Assembly: GCA_951802195.1 (NCBI GenBank) | Contig: OX637620.1 | Coordinates: forward strand, 2,046,001 to 2,110,000 | Origin: Tausonia pullulans | Taxonomy: Eukaryota; Basidiomycota; Tremellomycetes; Cystofilobasidiales; Mrakiaceae | Direction: 5' to 3' | Length of the DNA: 64,000 nucleotides | In this document: positions 1 to 9,526 of the stretch, piece after piece | How the letters are laid out: every line of letters starts with the position of its first letter | How positions within the stretch are numbered: the stretch's first letter is position 1 | Notes under the pieces: generated by a model | Databases searched by the model: none | The model's input: the letters and a program-made list of their open reading frames with translations, nothing else | What the model was told of the DNA's origin: nothing | Translations under genes and position numbers: made by a program

Positions 1-191
1 TGTTGGCCAATGGGCAAGGGAGGAGTCTATTGTCAGTAGCTAGGAAGATCTCTGGATACACAATAAGGAAGGTGCACACACTGACGAGTTGGATGAGGCG
101 AGACCGAGCGGCCGACTGTTCACAAGGCCGGCCTCATCGGTGTACTCAAGGACCGTTCTGAAGGCCGGAGATGGCAGCGAGAAGCTCCTCT

Positions 192-735
192 CTAGGAAAG
201 AGATGCGCGAACACAGTCAAATGGATGTATCGGGACAAGGATGGATCGAAGCCGAACTGACTGTCGCTTCAACATCGCCAGCAGGTCCTCCAGCGGCCGA
301 CTGAGCACATACAACGGCAAGATAACGGCTTCAACGGGGCACTCAAACGTCAAGATTGTTTGCGAGCACTCACTCAAACTGCATTCCACCCTGACGAATG
401 GCGTTGCCTTTCGCCTGCTCAACGACGTCGATGACCCAAACGCCATCCTCCTCCTTCCTCGCCCCGCCCTTCGCAACAAGCTCGTCCCCGAGGCTCGAGA
501 CCGTCCCACTCTCAACATCCCATACAAGAATGCGCTCACCCTCCAGCGGCCGGGGATCCAGCGGGCCGTCAGTTGGGGTGAAGTGATAAGAAACAGATGG
601 GTGTGACGCGGACGCGTGCACCGGCGACGGTGATGAACCAGTGCCAGTCGAGGAGGTCGCGATGGGGAAAGGTTGAGAGACCAAGATGATGTCGAGCGGG
701 ATCGTGGACGGCTTCTTGGGCGGTGAGGTCGACAT
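192..735 (-). CDS. Small protein of unknown function, two exons
   Basis: The first exon runs from an ATG at 735 down to 374 and ends at a consensus GTGAGT donor. A 73-bp intron ends in CAG at 301, and the second exon reads to a TAG at 192-194. The frame is kept across the junction (362 + 109 nt), giving about 156 residues. The N-terminal part has a hydrophobic strand-like segment (LDIILVSQPF), a Ser/Pro-rich stretch, and then a segment ending DGVWVIDVVEQ. No family was recognised. It is divergent from the amidohydrolase at 1204, with 468 bp between the two start codons. The C-terminal exon is the weaker part: another frame stays open just downstream (roughly 20-190), so further exons towards the window edge are possible. 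Confidence 0.45.
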
Positions 736-1203
736 GACTGGGAAGGAGGCAGGATTTGTTGTGGTTGAAGGTAAGGCGGAGGACGCGTCCTTTCTCTCTG
801 ACTCGCGCAGGAGATTGGATGCGTCGCGAGCTTTCAGTGTCGAATATGATGGGGTGAGACACAGGAATGAACTAGATCAGACCACACACAGAGACTGTGT
901 AATCTTATCAGAAATGTTGAGGCACGGAATACCATGCGATGTGACGCAAGCACAGAAATATCAGTAAGGGATGCTGCATTTGCACTCTAGTGCATGAGGG
1001 TCGTTCGCGCAAGACCGCTCTATTCCATCGTGCTGGATGCTGGCTGACGAAGAAGGGGAGGAGGACCGCATGCTCCTCTGTCGGCGAACGCCGGTGACGA
1101 GAAGTAAAGCGACATCTTCCCTACGACTCAGGTCATTCTCTTTCTCCCATAAACCTTCCCTCTTGTCGACCAGAGAACCCTTCCACCCTCCCAAATCCTC
1201 ACC
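736..1203. promoter_or_regulatory. Divergent intergenic promoter region
   Basis: These 468 bp lie between the start codons of two divergent genes, so both promoters must be here. No clear TATA box or other named motif was seen. The ORFs crossing it look like chance frames. Confidence 0.4.
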
Positions 1204-4200
1204 ATGGGACTCCCGTCCTACGCTCATCTTCGCGCACGCGATTCCTCCGCGTCCTCTCCCTCAACAGCCGCGCCCAAGTGGGTGCAGTACCTTCCGCTCC
1301 TCATCCTCCTCCCGCTGGTCTCCAACCCGCTCGACAAGATCTTCCCTAAGCCCACTCCGACATTCATTGTCCACGGCCTCGAACAATGTGCCACGATCCG
1401 GTCACCCGTTCGGTCAGCTGACAAAGGGAGGACCGTTTCGGACCGGTTTGTTGAGGGCACGCCGGCTGTCCTCCTCACCAACGGCACCCTCTGGACGGGC
1501 AACGAAGCCGGGTCCGAAATCATCACCGGCGGCAGCGTCTGGTTCGAGAACGGTCTCATCAAGGCTATCAGCAAGGACAAGGACGAGCTCGTCAGAGCCA
1601 TGACCAAAGGCCGCAAGAGCAGCAAGCCCGACTGGGAGGAGACTAATCTTCAGGGCGCTTGGGTGACGCCAGGTACGAGCTTCAAATTCCTCACCATCTT
1701 TGACTGATAGTTGACCTGTCTGTCGTCGTTTAATTTCCCATCTGCAGGCATCGTCGACATGCACGTGAGCCTGCCACTCGCCCGTGTTGCTGCCTTCGCC
1801 TGAGCGCTCCGCGCCGTGAGACGTGACTGACCACAGATTGACGCGCTCCTCCCACCCAGTCTCATCTCGGTGTGGGTCCGTCGCCGGGCCTCAGGGGAAA
1901 TGAGGAAACCAACTCGGTCAAGGCCCCGATCCTACCCTTCCTTCGCTCGCTCGTGAGTAGTCTCGCGCCTTGTTTCGACGACTGGACGCGCTCGCCCGGG
2001 CTGGATAGGACGGACTGACGTGCAGCCGGTCTCCGTCTTCTTGCTATCAGGACGGTCTGAGCTCGCACGATAGCGCGTTCAACCTCTCTATCTCTGGAGG
2101 CTTGACGACTGCTCTCATTCTGGTTGGTCAGAAGCCCCTCTGAGAGACCTCGCTCAAGCGGCCAGGCCCACTGACTAGTGTCGGTCTACTTCAGCCTGGA
2201 TCCGCCAATAACATCGGTGTGCGTGCCTCCTGTCATGCCTTCATCCTTCTCATTCCATTCGGGCGTGAGAGTGGACCAGAGGGCGTTATCCATCGGGATA
2301 AATAGCTCTGACCCCCTTCGCTCCTCTTCTGACAGGGCCAAGCGTTCGTCATCAAGCCTAGGCAGACGGCCGAGAACACTCCTTCCTCCATGGTCGTCGA
2401 GAACCCCTTCGTCATCGATGAGGAAAATGGAGGAATCAGGCGCACAGGCTAGTGAGTCTATCAGCGTTTCTTGAGGCGCCCGGAGTCCAGAACTGACAAT
2501 GACCCGATCTCTGGCGTGTTCAGCATGCGCCACATGAAGCACGCTTGTGGAGAGAACATCAAAGGCGTCTACGCACGTCCCTTTTCTGCCTTCCAGACTC
2601 GCCGCCAGATATCGCTTACGCCTCTTTACGCCCATGAACAGAATGACAATCGCTTCGATCAGGCGTACAGCTTTCGCAAGGCTTATCTTGCAGCGACTAA
2701 GCTTCGCGAGAAGCAGGACGCTTGGTGTGGTGAGGCTCTATCTCTCGCCCTGTCCCTTGTCTGCATAAGCTAATTGACTCCCCAACTCTACAGCCAGGGG
2801 CTCGGACAACAAAGAGGTGTTCCCGGACGATCTTGAGTGGGAGGCTCTCGCCGACGTTCTCAGAGGTGAGTCAGGGGGAGTCCTCGATGGCGTCAGGGAC
2901 AAATGCTCATTGATGGCTTGCTTGTGTAGGTCGCGTCGCTGTCAACGTTCACTGGTGAGCCCTCACACCCAAAACTAGACCTCTGCGCGAAGCGCCTCGA
3001 TTGACCCTATCTTCCTGTCGCTCCAAAAGCTATCAGACAGTGGACTTCGACCAGCTCATCCGCCTGTAAGAGAGCTCTAATGTCAGTTCCTCCCGGTCGG
3101 TGCTGACATCGACGCATCAGGACGAATGAGTTTAAATTCAGCATTGCAGGCAGGTCCTGCTTTCGCGCACCCAAGAGAAACTCTTTCACTCACCTCGGCT
3201 GCTCCTCTCCCAGCTGTTCACCACGCTCACGAGGCCTACCTCGTCCCGGACTTGCTCAAAAAGGCCTACGGCAACATCCCGACGGCTGCCATCTTTGCGA
3301 CTAACAAGAACTACAAAACTGAAGCTGTAAGTCGCTCAAGCTGGATGTTGTTCCATCCTGTTCTCTGCTGATCGCGGTTCCACTCACCCCATAGTCTCGC
3401 GGCTCCGAGTTCGCAGCGGCCATCCTCGCCTCGGAGGGCATCCCCGTCGCCATGAAGAGCGACCACCCCGTGCTCGACTCGCGCTACCTGCCCTTCGAGG
3501 CCCAGCAAGCTCACCACTTTGGCCTCGACTGGAACCTCGCGCTTGCGTCGGTCACCTCCAGTCAGTTTTGCTTCGTCGTCGCCGCAGAAGACGGGCCATC
3601 TAAATCTGCGTATTTCTTCCAGCTCCGGCGAAGGCGCTCCACATGGACCACCGCATCGGCTACCTCCGTCCAAGCTATGACGCCGATGTAGTTGTCTGGG
3701 ATGCCCACCCGTTGACGCTGGGTGCAACACCCAAGCAGGTCTATATCGACGGCATTGCTCAATTGGACCGTCCATACTTCAACCCTCCCAAGCCTGCTAA
3801 GCTCCAGAAGGCGCCCGTCTCACCCTCATTCGGGAATGAGGCCGAGATCCATCGCCAATCGCGGGGTGATCCTGACTATTTTGCCCTCCTTCGTGAGCAG
3901 CAAGATCTCGGCGAAGGAGACATTGTCTTTGTCGGGGTGAAGGACGTTTTCCTCCGGGCGGAGGGGGAGATCCGTCCTCAAGCTGCCAACAAGGCGGGCG
4001 AGAACGTGGTTGTCGTCAAGCGTGGTCAAGTCGTTTGCGCAGGAGGACGCGAATCGTGCGCTGGACTTCTCGACGAGGGCATCAAGGTTGTCGACCTCAA
4101 GGGCGGATCCGTCGGTGGGTCGTCGTTCGGGTCTTCTGATTTTGCTCGAAGCTGAGTTCGCTGATTTCGCTTTCTAGTTCCCGGACTGGTCTCGTTCGGC

Positions 4201-5446
4201 TCGCCGCTCGGTTGGTTCTTGTTGCCATCTGCCGGTCTACTTTCAGACCTGACCTCCTTTTCCCCTCTTTCTCTTCAGGTCTCGTCGAGATCATCGCCGA
4301 GAAGACCACGCAGGATGGCGAAATCGCCGACAGTCTCAAGCAGGCGACGATTGTTGCCCTCCAGGACCAGCTTATTCGTGCTGCTGACGGGGCCTCATTT
4401 GGGACCAAAGATGCACTGTACGTTCCTTAGTCCTTCTTTCGTTTGATTGCATCTCAACGGGGCTCAAAATCGAACTTTGCTCGAACAGCATCGCTGCCCG
4501 CTCTGGCGTCACCCGTGGTGTCTCCGCACCCAGATCGTCGAGCCTCGTCTCCGGCCTTTCATTCTCGTTCTCCACCTCGGCTTTCTCTCCTATCTCCAAG
4601 GGCGCCATCCTCCAAGAGGTCACCGCGCTTCATGCCGAGGTCTCGCACGACATCTCCAGCCATTACTCCATCTCTACCCAGATCGGCATCCTGAGGGCAC
4701 ACCTCCTTGGCCAACGTGATGACTCGGAGGGCTACTGGCGTAAGGCCGCGCAAGGGGACATCCCGCTCGTTATCCGCACGGACAAGGCCGACATCATTGC
4801 GCGACTGCTATTTCTCAAGAAGCAGGTCGAAGAGACGAGCCATGGCCACAAGAAGATGCGACTCGTCATCGCTGGCGGAGCCGAGGCTCACCTCGTACGT
4901 TGCCTTCCCTATCAAGCCCTCCTTGGCTCGTCGCACATCTCTTGAGTATACCCCTCCTTTTTTCCAAAGATTGCCGACGAAATCGCGGCCGCCGAGGTGG
5001 GAGTGATCCTCAGCCCTGCTCGCTCGTACCCGACCGGATGGGATCAGCGCCGTGTTCTTACTGGGTAAGTAGACGCTTGCGTCTTTCCATCTCGCCTTGA
5101 CTACGAAATGATCCTGACGCTATGGCACTGGTTGCCTTGTAGGCCCCCTCTCACTGCTCAGACGCCCATCGAGGCTCTTGTCTCCTCGGGTGTCACTGTC
5201 GCTCTCGGTATCCTAGAGTCTTGGAGTGCTCGCAACACGCGTCTCGAGGCCGCCTGGGCGAGACTGTCCGCTCCCTCGCTCACGGATGAGGGGGCGCTCG
5301 CGCTGGTCTCGTCCAACCTCGAAAAGCTCCTCGGCGTTGAGAAGCGGTCGGTAGAGGCCGAGAGGGCGGACTGGGTCGCGTACGAAGGCGACTTTTGGGG
5401 CTTTGAGGGCAAAGCCGTTTGTCAGGGCATGGGTGCGCTCGCCTGA
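1204..5446 (+). CDS. Membrane-anchored amidohydrolase-superfamily protein, multi-exon
   Basis: A predicted metal-dependent hydrolase; the substrate cannot be told from sequence. The start at 1204 follows a good Kozak context (caccATGG). Roughly fifteen short GT-AG introns interrupt the gene. Near the N terminus a hydrophobic run (VQYLPLLILLPLV) predicts a single membrane anchor. The catalytic half begins with a beta-sandwich strand (VLLTNGTLWTG). It then has the metal motif of the superfamily, spliced as GIVDMH plus SHLGVG (HxH), followed by VNVHCY, a GFHHAHEAY helix and the distal Asp in MKSDHPV. The dinuclear or mononuclear metal site therefore looks complete. The second half (from about 3900) starts with the same kind of strand and turn (VVDLKGG, VVPGLVSFGS) but has no HxH. 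It resembles fungal proteins annotated as imidazolonepropionase-like amidohydrolases. The stop is TGA at 5444-5446. Confidence 0.85.
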
Positions 5447-5963
5447 AGTAACCCACTGTGAGGGGGGGCCGAGAGAAAGAGGGGGATATTAATGCATGAT
5501 GAGATGGTGACGTCTCAGGAACAGAAGAATCAATTGCTTGACCAGCTGGACAACAGAAGGAAGGCAGCAGCAGCTGGCCATTGGGGAACGCGACCCTTCT
5601 GGATCCGGCGCGGACGCAAAAGTGAAGGTAAGTGAGCGACCCGCGCGAGCTCGCCCCCTCTGTTTACCGCAAGCCTCCCTCGGCCTCAACCACCACCCAC
5701 CCTCCCACTCCCCCTCCGTTCCGCCTCTCAGGCCATCCACACTGGCCGAGATCCCATAATCCACCCTCATACTCTCCCCTCTTTGTATTCTCTGAACGTG
5801 TGCCTCTTCTCTCTTACACCTTGCCCACCCGTCATCATCCCGCTAGCGCTCTTTCGCTTGTCCTTACTCCCCTGGCTCGGGCGACTCTTTCGCCGACCAC
5901 GCTCTCGCCCTCCCCTATTTCCTTCTTCTCCCCTCCCCCTTCCGCCCTGAATTTCCTCCGGCC
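5447..5963. other. Intergenic region, pyrimidine-rich 5' flank
   Basis: This stretch of 517 bp separates two same-strand genes. The 300 bp before the next ATG are strongly C/T-rich, as is common for promoters and 5' UTRs in these yeasts. No gene is supported in it. Confidence 0.5.
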
Positions 5964-8436
5964 ATGTATCACGACGCCCCCATTCGACACCCCTCGCCGT
6001 CGTCGTCCGTGGGCTCTGACGACGACCACGCCGTGTTCTGCTTCTGCGGCGAGGAGATCTTCCCGGACGAGGAAGGCGAGACGTCCATCTACTGCTCAAC
6101 AGGTGAGTCCCGTAGCAGACCAGTTGCGGCTAGGGGGAATGCGAGATGGGGCGGCTAGGTCATGGGACGGGAGAGCGCGACACGCGTGACGGACGCGTCC
6201 CCGAGTAGCGGCGGGCAGGAGCCCTTCATCCTTCCACTTTCCTTAATCCTCGCTCTCCCGCAGCCGTCGTTCTCACTGTCTTCACTTCAAAGAGAGGCAA
6301 ACTAATACCGTGCGCTGTTCACCTTTTCCCCCGCTGCGCTCTTCAGTGTGCGCCCGACAGGACGCCCTCCAGTCCCTCTTAGCGTCCGGGGCCACCACAA
6401 CGGCGGACGCCTCGCGCTTGGGCACGGCCGCTTCCTCGACTACGTCCTCGTCCACGTCCATCTCGGGCTCGTACGCCTCCTCGTCCAGCGTGTTGCTCCC
6501 TTCTTCGATGATAAACACCTCCAGCTACGCGCCCGCCTCGTCTCTGTCGACTAAGCCCGTCTCGCTTGGTCCATCGCTCTTCTCACCGGGAGGATCTGAG
6601 AACGATTCTTACGCTTCGTCTGCCCACGCTTCGGACGACAATGACGACGATGAAGACACGTCCGGCGGGGGCATCGTCGACTGGCAAGCCTCGCACTATC
6701 GCCGAATGGAGCGGGAGCGCGCTCAGCTCCTCGAGCGGCGCCGCAGAGCCAAGGAGGCTCGCCGTCACGAGCATCAGGTCGCGGTCGCCCAATTTCGCCT
6801 TCAGCAACCTGTCCATCAGCAGCGCTCGTCGGATGATCGCATCTCTCACAATGCCTCTCTCTCGCGCTCAAATACGACCTCCTCCGCTTCATCGTCGAGC
6901 CGATGCTACATCTCGACCCACCCCTCGCGGGCGCGCACGCCGGAACTCGCTTTCCACTCTTCAATCTACGCATCCTCTTCGCATGGACGAAACGACTCGC
7001 TTGCCTCGAGCCTCTCCACTCGGTCGTCGGCTGCCAGTGGCTGGGGCGTCACAGCCGGCGGCAGCGGCGGTTGGGGTGGCGGCTTCGGCCTTGGTCTCGC
7101 CGGCGCTTCGCCTGCGGTCGTCACGTCGTCTTCAGGGGGCGAGATGATGATCACCGAGGAGGACGAAGATGATGGTGGAGGGGCTGTGGAGCGTATCCGA
7201 CTCTCGGCCTCGGAGAAGGGGAAGGAACGCGAGCGCGTGGATGTTAAGGGCATGCGCATGAGCGACGTTCTCAACGAGATTCTCGCGATGGAGAAGGGCT
7301 TCGTCGTGCCTACCAGCTCTCCACCTCGCATTGAGCCCACGTCCGATTTTCTTTCGACACCTGCGCCTGAGGCGGGGGATGCGTGGATGACGGGCACACC
7401 GCCAAGACTGGCTTTCTACGACGGCACAGATTGCTCCAGCTCGACGCCCAAAGGTCGCTCGGGCTTCCATCAATCGAGTCTCTCTGATTCGAGTTTCAAC
7501 CTCGCGGCTCTGGCGGCCTTCCCGAGCAGTGGTGCTGGCCAAGTCCCACCGAGCACACCGAGCCGGAGCGCCTCCCACGGCAACGGGACCAGCAAGCTCA
7601 AACGCTCGCTCGCCATCACGCCCCCTCCTCTCCCGCCTCCTGCTGCTCCGATCACCCGCCGTCGTCCGAGTGTGAGCGGGCCAAGCCACCGCCGAGCACC
7701 ATCGAACCAGTATCACCACAGGCGGACCCACTCGGCGGCTTCGGCGTCCAAGAAGCCCCGTCCAACAATGTCCTCGCCTGAAATGGACCTTCCGATGCGA
7801 CGGTCAGTGTCGCCACTTCCGCCTCCTCCGGATCTCCCCTCCCGCCCCCGGACTCTTGTCTACTCGTCCGATCACAGGCCCACCTCGTCTTCATATAGGA
7901 CCTCTTCGTCAGAGGGCTCCCTCGACCATTACTCTGGCTCGGCCTCCCCGCCGCGCCCTTTCTTAGCTCGCAAGGCTTGGGCCGGTGGGGCCGCAGGATT
8001 CCCTGGCTCCGAGTCAGTGTGGTCTTTCCCCTCGCTTGGCAGCGAGTCCTCGCTCGCGACTGTCCAGCAGACGCAGCAGCACCCCTACGCGTTAGCTTAC
8101 CGACTTCGCGAGGCCACTACGGGGAACACCGAGCAGGGCTCGATCCCCTTTCCCTTGTTTAACGACGACGACTCTTCCCCGACTTTACCCCACTTAGTGC
8201 CGTTCGACTGTGGCTCAGCAGCGGCCGGTCCGCTTGCCCCGCCCGTCGCGCTCGTTTCGCCCTCGGCGGGGGTCTCCGCAGTCAAGACCACGTGGGGTGG
8301 CGTAATAGAGAGTGAGGTAGTTGGCAATATCAAGCTTGAGGCAGCGACCAATGAGCAAGCGCTTTGGACAGGCTGGCCTGCCGCTGAGACGGAAATGGGA
8401 GATGGGGTGAGGAGCTGGGAAGTTCGTCGGCGGTAG
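5964..8436 (+). CDS. Ser-rich protein with N-terminal Cys (zinc-type) motif
   Basis: Two exons are proposed: 5964-6102 and 6347-8436. The donor is GTGAGT and the acceptor TTCAG, giving about 742 residues. The junction creates a Cys-containing segment: FCFCGEEIFPDEEGE, then IYCST joined to VCARQDALQSLL. The spacing C-x-C ... Y-C-S-x-x-C-A-R-x-D resembles FCS/MYM-type or AN1-like zinc-binding knuckles, but the match is too short to name a family. An acidic DDDDEDT stretch follows, then a basic Arg-rich helix (MERERAQLLERRRRAKEARR), possibly a short coiled coil. The rest is long low-complexity sequence rich in Ser, Pro and Thr. No signal peptide or membrane segment is seen. A nuclear or cytosolic regulatory role is possible but only inferred. 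Confidence 0.75.
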
Positions 8437-8779
8437 TAAGAGAATAATTCAGCGGAGCTGCTGGAGACCTTCATCATAGGGGTGTCGCGTTGTTCTCTTT
8501 TCTGACTTCTCTCTCATGTGTTTGTTTGTTAGGCTCCCCTCTCGATCCTCTGTGCCTTCTTTCCCCGCCCCGAGTCTCTCTATGTAGATGCCTTTGTATT
8601 TATTCGTTGCCAGCGCCTCGGTGCGAGGGCACCCTCTGTATATCAACTACCTCATAGATTATCAATTGATGAGCGGGTGGAGCGCTTTCTGTTCGAGCGA
8701 ACACGGCGCCGTTGACTCTGTGGCTTTGCCGGTGTGACCATCGCTATGGTTGCAAGCGATGAAAGGTTCCTTTGGGATC
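8437..8779. other. Intergenic region before the transposon block
   Basis: The 3' flank of the preceding gene. It contains T/C-rich sequence and no supported gene or repeat. It ends where LTR-like sequence begins. Confidence 0.4.
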
Positions 8780-8899
8780 CGGTTAGGATCGGCACAAGTG
8801 TCGAGGGCTGAGGAGAATGACGTTGGAAGGAGCGATTCACGGAGACATATAGTTTAGTAATTTCCATCCCTTCCTCCTCCATAGTCAGTCAACCGTTAG
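8780..8899. repeat. Abutting LTR scraps in opposite orientations
   Basis: Positions 8782-8820 resemble, in reverse orientation, the last 40 bp of the copia-C LTR found at 36790-37107. Positions 8822-8899 resemble, in forward orientation, the first 75 bp of the same LTR (GTTGGAAGGAGCG, then a shared TAGTCAGTCA). The two scraps sit head to head and abut the inverted gypsy LTR at 8900. They look old and truncated. Confidence 0.6.
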
Positions 8900-9301
8900 T
8901 GTTAGGATTGGCCCAAGTGTCGATGGCAGAGAAGATTGGGCGAGGAGAGGGACGTTGGTGACGAAGTGTACGGAGAGCGAAGGTGGGTGATGAGATGGAA
9001 CTGAAGTGGCGGAGGTGACACGGGCTCTCTGAAGGGTCTTGGACAAGTTTGTCGGGTCCAAATGATAGTCAGAGTGCAGAACAATATCTACGATGAAATG
9101 AGCGTTTTATGGACGAGTGGTGAGAACAAGGGAGTGATGAGAATAAGGAAGTGATGAGAAAGTTTAGAAATCAAAGAGTGTGGGACAGATGAGGCAACAA
9201 AGGGATAAAGAAATGGGAATGCTGATCAAGCAAGGGAAAGGCTATTGGCGCCGCGTTGGCCAGGCGCAGGGTCGAGGTAGCCAGTCCGCTAGATCCTGAC
9301 A
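8900..9301 (-). repeat. Inverted LTR of the chromovirus (Ty3/gypsy)
   Basis: A 402-bp sequence in reverse orientation, with ends TGTTAGGATT and GATCCTGACA on the plus strand. Read on the minus strand it has the same length as the LTR at 29218-29619 and differs from it at only about three positions. It lies 20 kb away on the other side of the copia array, in the opposite orientation. No matching internal gypsy sequence adjoins it here. Confidence 0.9.
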
Positions 9302-9351
9302 TTCCTTCCCCAGCTGACTCCCTTCATGAACGTCTTCCCACCCTTCCTGAA
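9301..9351 (-). mobile_element. 51-bp scrap of copia-A internal sequence
   Basis: This matches 17221-17271, a piece of the gag-pol region between protease and integrase of the copia-A elements. It is sandwiched between the inverted gypsy LTR and the first LTR of the copia array, so it is a remnant of an older copia-A copy. Confidence 0.85.
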
Positions 9352-9526
9352 TGTTGCGATTAGCCTGCCAACGAGAGAGGGTCTGGTAGAGGACCTTCAG
9401 AACAAGTGAAGGTCGACTCGCGGGTCCGATACCTCACGGGTCCGGCGCCCCGAGCGGCGCTCTCACGGCTCCACCATACAGCCACCACCACTGCCACCAC
9501 CACTGCCACCACCACAATTCCCAACA
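9352..9526 (-). repeat. Divergent short LTR at the left end of the copia-A array
   Basis: A 175-bp LTR starting TGTTGCGATTAGCC and ending CCCAACA. It aligns with both ends of the 324-bp LTRs in the array but lacks the middle, including one copy of the 27-bp internal direct repeat. It carries a short CCACCACTG-type tandem repeat near its right end. In element orientation it is the 3' LTR of copy 1. Confidence 0.85.

Noticed and set aside
6310-6346. An ATG-less alternative in which the Ser-rich protein starts in the second exon's open frame at 6310
   Set aside because: The acceptor at 6346 and the donor at 6103 join in frame and create a conserved-looking Cys motif, so the start at 5964 is preferred.
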